From Nakamurella multipartita DSM 44233 (GTDB taxonomy: Bacteria > Actinomycetota > Actinomycetes > Mycobacteriales > Nakamurellaceae): 64,000 nucleotides of DNA. Below are positions 1-7,777 of this stretch, piece by piece. The notes under the pieces were generated by a model. The model searched no databases. It saw only the letters and a program-made list of their open reading frames with translations, and was not told the DNA's origin. Position 1 is the first letter of the stretch. Every line of letters starts with the position of its first letter. The position numbers and the translations under genes are program-made. The DNA lies in NCBI RefSeq assembly GCF_000024365.1, contig NC_013235.1, positions 3,038,001 through 3,102,000 on the forward strand. Direction: 5' to 3'.

Positions 1-452
1 TGCCCGTCCCGGGCGTGCCGGGCCAGTGTCCACTGCACCAGGGCCCGGCCCCGCCGCGGATCGTCGCGGCGCACCCCGGGGTGCAGCTCCCGGGCCAACC
101 GGTCGGCCTGGGCGACGGTCGCGTCGGGCAGCACCGCGATCAGCCGCCACGGGTCCTCGCGCAGCACGGCCGGGGCGTCCAGGCCGAGCGCGTCCGAGAG
201 CCGGGTGGCCCAGCGGGCCGGGATCTCCACCGGGACCAGGATCTCGGCCAGGTCGTAGAGCTGGCCGGCCCCGATGAACCCGGTCAGCAGCCGGCTGGCC
301 CGGCGGTCGGTCATCCGCGGCAAGGCGGCCAGGTTGGTGGCGGTCACGTCGGCGGGGGAGCCGATGCCGGCGGCGGCGAACTGTTTGATCAGGCCCGGCC
401 CGACGCCCGGCCACAGGCCGGCGGCGCAGAATTCGGCGAACACGTCGGGCAC
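1..452 (-). CDS. RecD-like helicase, N-terminal part (runs off window)
   Basis: N-terminal ~150 residues of a longer protein whose C-terminus lies beyond base 1. The visible part has helix-hairpin-helix-like stretches (PGVGPGLIKQF; AALPRMTDRRASRLL) followed by a segment containing EDPWRLIAVLPDATVAQAD and DDPRRGRALVQW. This is the layout of the N-terminal region of RecD2-type DNA helicases, which precedes the P-loop domain. The GTG at 452 is the first plausible start after an in-frame stop; a second GTG lies at 443. The helicase motor is not in view, so function is inferred from the N-terminal domain only. It shares orientation with the aldo/keto reductase gene (66 bp gap) and may be its downstream partner. 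Confidence 0.6.
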   Translation of the reverse strand, partial: MPDVFAEFCAAGLWPGVGPGLIKQFAAAGIGSPADVTATNLAALPRMTDRRASRLLTGFIGAGQLYDLAEILVPVEIPARWATRLSDALGLDAPAVLREDPWRLIAVLPDATVAQADRLARELHPGVRRDDPRRGRALVQWTLARHARDG

Positions 453-518
453 GCCCGGCAGGCTACCCGCTCACCAGCACCGGTTTTCCCGCTTCGTGCC
501 GGGCAGGGCCGGCGCGGA

Positions 519-1445
519 TCAGTCGGCGGCGCTGACGTCGTCCAGCGCGCTACGGATCTCCGCCGGCAGCACGACCTGTTCGGCCCCGAGCGAACCGATC
601 AGCTGGGCCCGGTCCCGGGCCCCGACCACCACCGAGGTGACCGCGGAGCGGCCCAGCACCCAGGCGCAGGCCACCGACAGCGGGGTGGTGCCCAGTCCTT
701 CGGCGGCGGTGGCCACCGCCTCGACCACCCGGGCCGCCTGCTCGGTGCGGAACCGGCCGACGTAGCGGGTGAAATGCGGTGACGCCCCGCGCGAATCGGC
801 CGGAGTGCTGTGCCGGTACTTGCCGGTCAGCACGCCCCGGCCCAGCGGCGCCCAGGCCAGCAGGCCCAACGAGTGCGCCGCGGCGGCCGGCAGGATCGAC
901 TCCTCGCAGGCCCGGTCCAGCAGCGAGTACTCGGTCTGCACGCTGATCAGCGGGGACGCCGGGCCGTCGGCCCGCAGCCAGGCGGCCAGGGTGGCCAGCT
1001 GCCAGCCCGTCATGCCCGACACCCCGACGTAGCGGCAGCGACCGGAAGAGACCGCCATCGACAGCGCCGAACAGGTCTCCTCGAACGGCACCGCAGCGTC
1101 GAAGCCGTGCACCTGCCAGAGGTCGACGTGATCGGTACCGAGCCGGCTCAGCGAGGCGTCGAGTGCGCAGAGCAACCGGCCCCGGCCGCCGCCGACGCCC
1201 ACCGTGGTGGTCGACAGCACCACCGAGGAACGGGGGACCACGTCCGGCACCAGCTTGCCCAGGATCGATTCGGCCTCGCCGTCGCCGTAGACATTGGCGG
1301 TGTCGATCAACGTGCCGCCGGCCTCGACGAACGCCTCCAACTGGGCCGCGGCCGCGTCGGCGTCGGTGTCCCGGCCCCACGTCATCGTGCCCAGGGCGAG
1401 CCGGGAGACGTGCAGGCCGCTCCGCCCGAGGTAGCGCGAGTCCAT
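519..1445 (-). CDS. Aldo/keto reductase family protein
   Basis: 308-residue (alpha/beta)8-barrel NAD(P)H oxidoreductase. The start MDSRYLGRSGLHVSRLALG is typical of the family. The tetrad Asp and Tyr are seen in TLIDTANVYG and the His in VDLWQVHG. The position of the usual catalytic Lys (vviaTKvg in relatives) reads VVLSTTTVG here, so the Lys appears to be Thr. C-terminal cofactor residues are near SVVVGARDRAQL. The ATG at 1445 is favoured over longer frames because a TAGGTT -10 box sits 7 nt upstream, suggesting a leaderless message. Substrate is unknown. With the Lys missing, reductase activity may be altered or lost. Confidence 0.85.
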   Translation of the reverse strand: MDSRYLGRSGLHVSRLALGTMTWGRDTDADAAAAQLEAFVEAGGTLIDTANVYGDGEAESILGKLVPDVVPRSSVVLSTTTVGVGGGRGRLLCALDASLSRLGTDHVDLWQVHGFDAAVPFEETCSALSMAVSSGRCRYVGVSGMTGWQLATLAAWLRADGPASPLISVQTEYSLLDRACEESILPAAAAHSLGLLAWAPLGRGVLTGKYRHSTPADSRGASPHFTRYVGRFRTEQAARVVEAVATAAEGLGTTPLSVACAWVLGRSAVTSVVVGARDRAQLIGSLGAEQVVLPAEIRSALDDVSAAD

Positions 1446-1452
1446 GAATGTC

Positions 1453-1458
1453 AACCTA
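1453..1458 (-). promoter_or_regulatory. -10 box of aldo/keto reductase gene, leaderless type
   Basis: TAGGTT on the minus strand followed by 7 nt and the ATG at 1445. No recognisable -35 is seen. The spacing puts the transcription start at or next to the start codon. Confidence 0.5.
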
Positions 1459-1621
1459 GCGACACCGCCCGGTGGCCGGGTCCGCGGGGCCGCTGCCGGT
1501 ACCGTGGCCCTGCGGTGCCGTCGATCGGGACCGGTCAGAATGTCATCAACAACCACGCTCCGTGACCGCCGACCGGAGCATCTCACCGAGCAAGGGGCAA
1601 CCGGTCATTGTGGGACGCAGA

Positions 1622-2674
1622 ATGCGCATCGGCCTGAACCTGGGCTACGTGACAACCGCCGAGGAACTGGCGGACAACCTGGCGTTGGCCGTGGCCGCCG
1701 AGTCCTTGGGCTTCGACTGTGTGTGGGCGGCCGAGGCCTACGGCTCGGACGCGGTGACCGTGCTGTCGGCCGTCGCCGCCCGCACCCATCGGATCGGCGT
1801 GGGCTCGGCCGTTCTGCAGATCCCCGGGCGCACCCCGGCGATGACCGCGATGACGGCCGCCACCCTGGACGCACTGTCCACCGGGCGGTTCACCCTGGGC
1901 CTGGGCGTGTCCGGGCCGCAGGTCTCCGAGGGCTGGCACGGTGTCCGGTTCGCCGACCCGATTGGCCGCACCGAGGAGTACGTGCAGATCATCCGGCAGG
2001 CGATCAGCCGCCGCCGGGTCACCGCCGGCGGCGAGCACTTCACGCTGCCGCTGCCCGGCGGGCAGGGCAAGTCCCTGGTCCTGTCCCTGCAGCCGGTCCG
2101 CCCGCAGATCCCGATCTACCTGGCCGCGATCGGCCCGAAGAACCTGGACCTGACCGGACGCATCGCCGACGGCTGGCTGGGCATCTTCTTCGACCCGGAC
2201 ACCGCCGCCGATTCGGTCGACCGGATCGGCGCCGCGGCCACCGCCGCCGGCCGCAATCCGGCCGAGATCGACATCTGCGTCACCGTGCCCACCTCGGTCG
2301 ACCCGGATCCGGTCCGGGCCGCCGACCTGGTGCGCCCCTACGCCGCGCTCTACATCGGCGGCATGGGCTCGCCGAAGACGAACTTCTACCACCGCACGGC
2401 CGCCGAGATGGGCTTTCGCGACGAGGCCGACGAGGTGCAGCGCCGCTTCCTGGGCCGCGACTACGCCGGCGCGGCGGCCGCCGTGCCGGCCGAATTCATC
2501 GACCGGACCAGCCTGCTCGGCGACGAGGAGCGGATCGCCCAGCGGCTGACCCGGCTGGCCGCGGCCGGAGTCACCTCGGTCGCCGTCAGCTGCTTCGACC
2601 CCGATCTGGACGGCAAGATCGCCACCCTGACCACGGTGGCCGCCGCCGCCCAGCGCGCGGAGGCCGCGAAGTGA
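1622..2674 (+). CDS. LLM-class F420-dependent oxidoreductase
   Basis: 350-residue luciferase-like monooxygenase-fold protein, probably using F420 or flavin. It begins MRIGLNLGYVTTAEELA and carries LGFDCVWAAEAYGSDAV, the family segment TGRFTLGLGVSGP, and VSEGWHGVRF followed by RTEEYVQIIRQ. This pattern matches the actinobacterial F420-dependent LLM group. Two starts are possible: GTG 1610 (behind a GGGG-rich stretch) and ATG 1622; the conserved N-terminus begins at 1622. It overlaps uppP by 4 bp (GTGA), so the two are translationally coupled and head the + strand cluster leading to mshC. Substrate unknown. Confidence 0.85.
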   Translation: MRIGLNLGYVTTAEELADNLALAVAAESLGFDCVWAAEAYGSDAVTVLSAVAARTHRIGVGSAVLQIPGRTPAMTAMTAATLDALSTGRFTLGLGVSGPQVSEGWHGVRFADPIGRTEEYVQIIRQAISRRRVTAGGEHFTLPLPGGQGKSLVLSLQPVRPQIPIYLAAIGPKNLDLTGRIADGWLGIFFDPDTAADSVDRIGAAATAAGRNPAEIDICVTVPTSVDPDPVRAADLVRPYAALYIGGMGSPKTNFYHRTAAEMGFRDEADEVQRRFLGRDYAGAAAAVPAEFIDRTSLLGDEERIAQRLTRLAAAGVTSVAVSCFDPDLDGKIATLTTVAAAAQRAEAAK

Positions 2675-3513
2675 ACCTGCTCCAAGCCGTCATCCTCGGC
2701 ATCGTCGAGGGGCTGACCGAGTTCCTGCCGGTCTCCTCGACCGGCCACCAGACCATCGTCGCCGGCCTGATGGGGCTGCAGATCGACGACCCGTCGATCA
2801 CCGCCTTCATCGCGGTCATCCAGGTCGGTGCGATCGCCGCGCTGGTGCTGTACCTGCGCCGGGACATCGTGCGCCTGCTGACCGCCTGGGTCCGCGGCCT
2901 GCGGCACGCGGAGAACCGCAGCGACCCCAGTTACCGGGAGGCCTGGCTGGTCATCCTGGGTTCGCTGCCGATCGCGATCGTCGGCCTGCTGGCCAAGAAC
3001 ATCATCGAGGGTCCGCTGCGTTCGCTGTGGGTGGTGGCCATCGCGCTGATCGCCTGGGGCGTGGTGATGCTCGTCGCCGAGGCGATGGCCACCCAGCAGC
3101 GGCACGAGCAGGACCTCGGCCTGAAGGACGCGCTGATCATCGGCTGCACGCAGGCGCTGGCCCTGATCCCCGGGGTGTCCCGGTCCGGGGCCACCATCTC
3201 GGCCGGTCTGCTGCTCGGCCTGGACCGGGTGACCGCGGCCCGGTTCGGCTTCCTGCTGGGCATCCCGGCGATGGCCGGCGCGGCCGTGCTGGAGGTCCCG
3301 GCCGCGGTCAAGACCGGGGGCGTTGGCATCGTGCTGACCCTGGTCGGCACCGCCGTCGCATTCGTCGTCGCCTACGTCACGGTCGCCTGGATGCTGCGTT
3401 TCGTCAGCCGGCACACCATCCGGGTGTTCGTCTGGTACCGCTTCGCCCTGGCCGCGGTGCTCATCGTGATGCTCAGCACCGGCTTCCTGACGGCCACCGG
3501 GATCCGGGGATGA
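2671..3513 (+). CDS. uppP: Undecaprenyl-diphosphatase UppP (BacA)
   Basis: 280-residue polytopic membrane phosphatase that recycles undecaprenyl diphosphate to the monophosphate carrier for peptidoglycan synthesis. The two signature blocks are intact: VEGLTEFLPVSSTGH near the N-terminus and PGVSRSGATISAGLLLG in the middle, between about eight hydrophobic segments. The GTG start at 2671 overlaps the preceding stop (GTGA), and its own stop overlaps the next ATG (ATGA). The order uppP - histidine phosphatase - DUF3090 - SCO1664 - mshC is conserved in mycobacteria. Confidence 0.95.
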   Translation: MNLLQAVILGIVEGLTEFLPVSSTGHQTIVAGLMGLQIDDPSITAFIAVIQVGAIAALVLYLRRDIVRLLTAWVRGLRHAENRSDPSYREAWLVILGSLPIAIVGLLAKNIIEGPLRSLWVVAIALIAWGVVMLVAEAMATQQRHEQDLGLKDALIIGCTQALALIPGVSRSGATISAGLLLGLDRVTAARFGFLLGIPAMAGAAVLEVPAAVKTGGVGIVLTLVGTAVAFVVAYVTVAWMLRFVSRHTIRVFVWYRFALAAVLIVMLSTGFLTATGIRG

Positions 3514-4343
3514 CCCAACCCGCCAGCCGGCCGGACCAGGATTCCGCGAAGGCCGAACCGCCCGGACAGCCCGAACAGCCCGACCAGCCCGAACCGGCCC
3601 CGCCGATCGTCACCGTGGTGCTGGTCCGGCACGGCCGGTCCACCTCCAATGTGGCCGGCACGCTGGCCGGTCGCACCCCCGGGGTGGAGCTGGACGAGCA
3701 GGGCCGTGAGCAGGCCGACACCCTGGCCCGGCGGCTGCGGGAGATCCGCATCGACCGGCTGGTCAGCTCGCCGCTGCAGCGGTGCCGCCAGACCCTGGCC
3801 CCGCTGGCCGCCGCCCTGGACCTGCCGGTGGAGATCGACGAGCAGTTGCTGGAGGTCGACTACGGCGCCTGGTCCGGGCGCAAGCTCTCCGAACTGCTGC
3901 ACGAGCCGCTCTGGCGGGTGGTGCAGGCCCACCCGTCGGCCGCGGTGTTCCCGCAGGGCGAGGGCCTGGCCGCGATGTCGACCCGGGCGGCCGACGCGAT
4001 CCGCCGCATCCGGCAGTCGGCGACCCGTGACGTGACCGTGCTGGTGTGCTCGCACGGCGACGTGATCAAGGCGATCCTGGCCGACGCGCTGGGGCTGCAC
4101 CTGGATGCGTTCCAGCGGATCGTCGTCGCGCCGGCCTCGGTGTCGGTGATCCGGTACACCCCGCTGCGCCCGTTCGTCGAGCGGATCAACGACACCGGCG
4201 ACCCGATCCTGGCCAAACCCCCGCCCCCGACCGTGCCCACCGACGAAACCGCCAAGGCCCCCGGTACCGGACCCGCCGACGCCCCGGCCGAGCCCGGATC
4301 GGACACCTCGTCCGATGCCGTGCCCGGCGGCGTCACCGGCTGA
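3510..4343 (+). CDS. Histidine phosphatase (phosphoglycerate mutase-like), Rv2135c type
   Basis: 277 residues. A ~30-residue Pro/Glu-rich leader precedes a histidine-phosphatase core: VVLVRHGRSTSN carries the phosphorylated His, SSPLQRCRQT and LLEVDYGAWSG follow, and VLVCSHGDVIKAI holds the second catalytic His. The C-terminal ~50 residues are a low-complexity Pro/Ala tail. Acts in the cytoplasm on an unknown phosphomonoester. The ATGA overlap with uppP implies coupled translation. Position and sequence match the mycobacterial gene next to uppP. Confidence 0.88.
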   Translation: MTQPASRPDQDSAKAEPPGQPEQPDQPEPAPPIVTVVLVRHGRSTSNVAGTLAGRTPGVELDEQGREQADTLARRLREIRIDRLVSSPLQRCRQTLAPLAAALDLPVEIDEQLLEVDYGAWSGRKLSELLHEPLWRVVQAHPSAAVFPQGEGLAAMSTRAADAIRRIRQSATRDVTVLVCSHGDVIKAILADALGLHLDAFQRIVVAPASVSVIRYTPLRPFVERINDTGDPILAKPPPPTVPTDETAKAPGTGPADAPAEPGSDTSSDAVPGGVTG

Positions 4344-4356
4344 TCCGCCGGACGAC

Positions 4357-4362
4357 TAAGCT
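4357..4362 (+). promoter_or_regulatory. Possible internal -10 box before DUF3090 gene
   Basis: TAAGCT with 10 nt to the ATG at 4373. It lies just after the phosphatase stop codon and could start a short-leader transcript for the downstream half of the cluster. Confidence 0.35.
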
Positions 4363-4372
4363 CAGGACCGTC

Positions 4373-4933
4373 ATGTCGCGCCAGATCCACGTCTTCCGCT
4401 CGCCCGAGCGGTTCCTCGCCGGGACCATCGGGCAACCCGGCGAACGCGAATTCTTCCTGCAGGTCGTCGACGGCCGCCGGGTGCTGTCCGTCAGCTGCGA
4501 GAAGCAGCAGGTCGCGGTGCTCGCCGACCGGCTCGGTTCGCTGATCACCGAGGTCGCCCGCCGCTTCGGCGCGCAGGCCGAACCCGAGCTCACCGCCACC
4601 ACCGACCTGACCCTGTCCACTCCGGTGGACGCCGAGTTCCGGGTCGGCACCATGGGCCTGGCCTGGGACGGCGAGGGCGCGCAGGTGATCGTCGAGCTGC
4701 TCGCGCTGACCGAGGAAGAGGTCGGCGAGGACATCGTGCTCGAGGACCGCGAGGACGGCCCGGACGCGTTGCGGGTGTTCCTCTCGCTCGCCGCGGCCCG
4801 CGACTTCGCCAAGCACGCCGAACTGGTGGTCGCGGCGGGTCGCCCGCCGTGCCCGCTGTGCAGCAACCCGCTGGACCCCGAAGGGCACATCTGCCCGCGG
4901 CTGAACGGCTACCACCGCGGCGCCGTTGGCTGA
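4373..4933 (+). CDS. DUF3090 family protein (Rv2134c type)
   Basis: 186-residue actinobacterial conserved protein of unknown function. It starts MSRQIHVFRSPERFLAGT and ends with a treble-clef-like Cys pattern CPLCSNPLDPEGHICPR, likely a small Zn site that retains only three clear Cys plus a nearby His. The acidic middle (EEEVGEDIVLEDREDG) is typical. The gene nearly always sits beside the SCO1664-family gene and mshC, suggesting a shared but undefined role. It overlaps the next CDS by 8 bp. Confidence 0.85.
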   Translation: MSRQIHVFRSPERFLAGTIGQPGEREFFLQVVDGRRVLSVSCEKQQVAVLADRLGSLITEVARRFGAQAEPELTATTDLTLSTPVDAEFRVGTMGLAWDGEGAQVIVELLALTEEEVGEDIVLEDREDGPDALRVFLSLAAARDFAKHAELVVAAGRPPCPLCSNPLDPEGHICPRLNGYHRGAVG

Positions 4934-5744
4934 CCGGGACCCCGCGCCGACCGGGGACGACGCCGACACTGTCGGGCACGTCCTGCGGCACGGGGAGATC
5001 ACCGTCACCGGGCGCCTCACCGACGCGTCCAACGTGACCCTGCTCGGCCAATCCACGGTCGACGGGGTGGCCGTCGAGTGCATCTACAAGCCGGTCCGCG
5101 GCGAGCGCCCGCTCTGGGACTTCCCCGACGGCACCCTGGCCGAGCGGGAACTGGCCGCCTACCTGGTCTCCGCGGCGGCCGGCTGGGACTGCGTCCCGCT
5201 GACGATCATCCGGGACGGTCCGCTGGGCCCGGGCATGGTCCAGCGCTGGATCGGAGACTGCGACCCGGATCTGATGGTCGATCTGGTGCCGGTGCGCCAG
5301 GTGCCGGCCGGTTGGCTGCCGGTGATGCGGGCGATCGACGCCGGCGGTGAGGACGTCGCCGTCGTGCACGCCGACAACCCGCAGCTGGCCGTGCTGGCCG
5401 GGTTCGACCTGGTCGTCAACAACGCCGACCGCAAGGGCTCGCACGTGCTGCCGACCCCGGACGGCCGGGTGCTGGGGGTCGACCACGGGCTGTGCTTCCA
5501 CCAGGACGAGAAGCTGCGCACGATCCTGTGGGGTTGGGCCGGCACCCGGCTGCCGGCGGCCGTGCTGGAGGGCCTGGCCCGGCTCGAGGACGAGCTGGAG
5601 GCCACCCTGGGCGACCAGCTGGACGAGCTGATCACGACCACCGAGATGGCGGCGCTGCGGCGGCGCATCGACCGGTTGCGGGCCACCAAGAAGTACCCCA
5701 AGCCGCCCGGGCACCGCACCCCGATCCCGTGGCCGCCGCTGTGA
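4926..5744 (+). CDS. SCO1664 family protein, PI3/4-kinase-like fold
   Basis: 272 residues with a kinase-like fold distantly related to phosphatidylinositol 3/4-kinases and HipA-type proteins. It has the nucleotide-binding strand VECIYKPVRGERPLWDF, a catalytic-loop-like FDLVVNNADRKGSH and the metal-binding LGVDHGLCFH. I infer phosphotransferase or adenylyl-transfer activity, with unknown substrate. The TTG start at 4926 is set by the 8-bp overlap with DUF3090 and by the conserved N-terminal region beginning soon after. It is the usual partner of DUF3090 upstream of mshC. Confidence 0.82.
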   Translation: MADRDPAPTGDDADTVGHVLRHGEITVTGRLTDASNVTLLGQSTVDGVAVECIYKPVRGERPLWDFPDGTLAERELAAYLVSAAAGWDCVPLTIIRDGPLGPGMVQRWIGDCDPDLMVDLVPVRQVPAGWLPVMRAIDAGGEDVAVVHADNPQLAVLAGFDLVVNNADRKGSHVLPTPDGRVLGVDHGLCFHQDEKLRTILWGWAGTRLPAAVLEGLARLEDELEATLGDQLDELITTTEMAALRRRIDRLRATKKYPKPPGHRTPIPWPPL

Positions 5745-5763
5745 ACACCCCGGTGAGCGCGCG

Positions 5764-6495
5764 ATGAGTGTGGTGACCAACCTGGGCCGGACCGCGGCCC
5801 GCGCGGTCGGCGGGCTGGCCCTGGACGCCTCGCACGGGGTGCTGACCGCGGCCGCCGGGGTGCGGGCGGCGGCCACCGGCCACACCATCGGGCCGGCCAC
5901 CTTGCGGGTGCACGTGGTCATCCTGTCCGACGAGGCCGGCCGCCCGCTGTGCGCGCCCGAGGCGGTGCGGCCGGCGCTGCGGCGGGCCGACGAGGTGCTG
6001 CGGCGGGAGGCCGGGATCCGGGTCCGGGTGGCCCGCCTGCAGGTGATCGACGAGCCGGCCCCGCCGCGGGCGCTGGACCCCCGGGCCAACCAGCTGCTGC
6101 TGCTCGACGACGTGCTGGGCCGCACCGAGTTCTACCGGCGGCACGAGGCCCCGGTCGACGTGGCCACCCTGGCCGTGGGCACCCCGGTGACGGTGGTGGT
6201 GGTCCGACGGATCGCCGGCCGCACGACCGGCTGCTCGCTGGGCATCAGCGCCGACTGGGTGATCGTGCAGGCCGGCCTGTTCGACGCCGCCGATCCGGGC
6301 AGCTACGACGAGACGGTGCTGGTGCACGAGCTCGGCCACGCGCTCAACCTGCCGCACCGCCGGGACCGGCGGAACCTGATGTTCCCGGAGTCCTCGCCCC
6401 CGGACGGGCTGCGCGGCACCGCCCTGCACCCGTGGCAGGAAGCGATCCTGCACGCCAACCGGCACGTCGTGCCCGGGGTCGCCCAACCCCGCTGA
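5764..6495 (+). CDS. Metzincin-like zinc metalloprotease domain protein
   Basis: 243 residues. The C-terminal third contains HELGHALNLPH, fitting HExxHxxxxxH with Asn where metzincins usually have Gly, then NLMFPES nine residues after the third His as a candidate Met-turn. Upstream are LRVHVVILSD, AGIRVRV and an Ala-rich N-terminus with no clear export signal, so location is uncertain. The fold is most like reprolysin/matrixin-type proteases. It follows the SCO1664 gene after 19 bp and precedes mshC by 31 bp. A protease at this place in the cluster is unusual. Substrate unknown. Confidence 0.72.
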   Translation: MSVVTNLGRTAARAVGGLALDASHGVLTAAAGVRAAATGHTIGPATLRVHVVILSDEAGRPLCAPEAVRPALRRADEVLRREAGIRVRVARLQVIDEPAPPRALDPRANQLLLLDDVLGRTEFYRRHEAPVDVATLAVGTPVTVVVVRRIAGRTTGCSLGISADWVIVQAGLFDAADPGSYDETVLVHELGHALNLPHRRDRRNLMFPESSPPDGLRGTALHPWQEAILHANRHVVPGVAQPR

Positions 6496-6514
6496 GCCCG
6501 CCCCGCGGCCCCAC

Positions 6515-6520
6515 TAAGGT
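6515..6520 (+). promoter_or_regulatory. mshC -10 box, leaderless type
   Basis: TAAGGT, then 6 nt, then the GTG at 6527. The same hexamer and spacing recurs at rimO (39059-39071). mshC can therefore be transcribed separately from the upstream cluster. Confidence 0.55.
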
Positions 6521-6526
6521 GGAGCG

Positions 6527-7744
6527 GTGCAATCCTGGCCCTCCCCGCCCGTGCCCGGAATCCCCGGCACGGGCCGACCGCTTCGGCTCTACGACTCGGC
6601 CACGGGGGAGGTGCGGCCCACCGATCCGGGTCCGGTGGCCACCATGTACGTCTGCGGGATCACCCCGTACGACGCCACCCATCTCGGGCACGCGGCCACC
6701 TACCTGGCCTTCGACCTGGTGCACCGGATGTGGCTGGACGCCGGTCACCAGGTGCACTACGTGCAGAACATCACCGACATCGACGACCCGCTGCTGGAGC
6801 GGGCGCAGCGCGACGGGGTGTCCTGGCGCAAGCTCGCGGACCGGGAGATCGGCCTGTTCCGGGACGACATGACGGCGCTGCGGGTGATCCCACCGGCCGA
6901 CTACATCGGCGCGGTCGAGGCGATGGACGAGGTCACCGCGGCGGTGCAGGAGTTGATCGACGCCGGCGCCGCCTACCGGGTACCCGACGAGCAGTACCCC
7001 GACGTGTACTTCGACGTCACCGCCTCCGGGCAGTTCGGCTACGAGTCGCGCTACGACGAGGCGACGATGCTGCGGCTGTCCGCCGAACGCGGCGGCGACC
7101 CCGACCGGCCCGGCAAGCGGCAGCGGCTGGATCCGCTGCTGTGGCGGGTCGAACGGCCGCAGGAGCCGTCCTGGTCCTCGCCGATGGGTCCCGGCCGGCC
7201 GGGCTGGCACATCGAGTGTGCGGTCATCGCCGGCAACCGGATCGGGCCGGTCATCGACCTGCAGGGCGGCGGCAGCGACCTGATCTTCCCGCATCACGAG
7301 TGTTCGGCCGCGCACGCCGAGGTGCTCTCCGGCAAGCGGCCGTTCGCCCGGCACTACACGCACGCCGGCATGATCGGGCTGGACGGCGAGAAGATGTCCA
7401 AGTCGCGGGGCAACCTGGTCTTCGTGTCCCGGCTGCTGCATCAGGGCGTGGATCCGATGGCCATGCGGCTGGGCCTGCTGGCCGGGCACTACCGGCAGGA
7501 CCGGGCCTGGTCGGACGAGGTGCTCACGGCCGCGGAGGCCCGGCTGGCTCGCTGGCGGGCGGCGGCGGCCCGGACCGGGGTCGACGCGGATTCGGTGGTA
7601 CAGGCCATCCGGGACGGCCTGGCCGACGATCTGGACACCCCGACGGTGATCGAGGCGCTGGACGCGTGGGCGGCCGACGAGACCCTGGACGGGTCGGCCG
7701 TGGCCGCGGCGGTGGATGCGCTGCTCGGGGTGCGGCTGGTCTGA
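6527..7744 (+). CDS. mshC: Cysteine:GlcN-Ins ligase MshC (mycothiol biosynthesis)
   Basis: 405-residue ATP-dependent ligase joining cysteine to glucosaminyl-inositol, the third step of mycothiol synthesis. It is a class I cysteinyl-tRNA synthetase paralogue lacking the anticodon-binding extension. The adenylate motifs are [12 protein letters not shown] (HIGH-like) and EKMSKSRGN (KMSKS). The Zn and cysteine pocket is YVCGITPYD, with [10 protein letters not shown] and [12 protein letters not shown]. The N-terminus [14 protein letters not shown] aligns with mycobacterial MshC, supporting the GTG at 6527. It shows that the organism uses mycothiol as its low-molecular-weight thiol. Confidence 0.96.
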   Translation: MQSWPSPPVPGIPGTGRPLRLYDSATGEVRPTDPGPVATMYVCGITPYDATHLGHAATYLAFDLVHRMWLDAGHQVHYVQNITDIDDPLLERAQRDGVSWRKLADREIGLFRDDMTALRVIPPADYIGAVEAMDEVTAAVQELIDAGAAYRVPDEQYPDVYFDVTASGQFGYESRYDEATMLRLSAERGGDPDRPGKRQRLDPLLWRVERPQEPSWSSPMGPGRPGWHIECAVIAGNRIGPVIDLQGGGSDLIFPHHECSAAHAEVLSGKRPFARHYTHAGMIGLDGEKMSKSRGNLVFVSRLLHQGVDPMAMRLGLLAGHYRQDRAWSDEVLTAAEARLARWRAAAARTGVDADSVVQAIRDGLADDLDTPTVIEALDAWAADETLDGSAVAAAVDALLGVRLV

Positions 7745-7745
7745 G

Positions 7746-7763
7746 CCGGGCCCGCCGGCCCGG
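7746..7763. terminator. GC hairpin between convergent mshC and ROK gene
   Basis: Arms CCGGGCC (7746-7752) and GGCCCGG (7757-7763) with a 4-nt loop, in the 33-bp gap between two facing stop codons. There is no T-tract, but the position suits a bidirectional terminator. Confidence 0.5.
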
Positions 7764-7777
7764 GCCGGGGGACGGGC

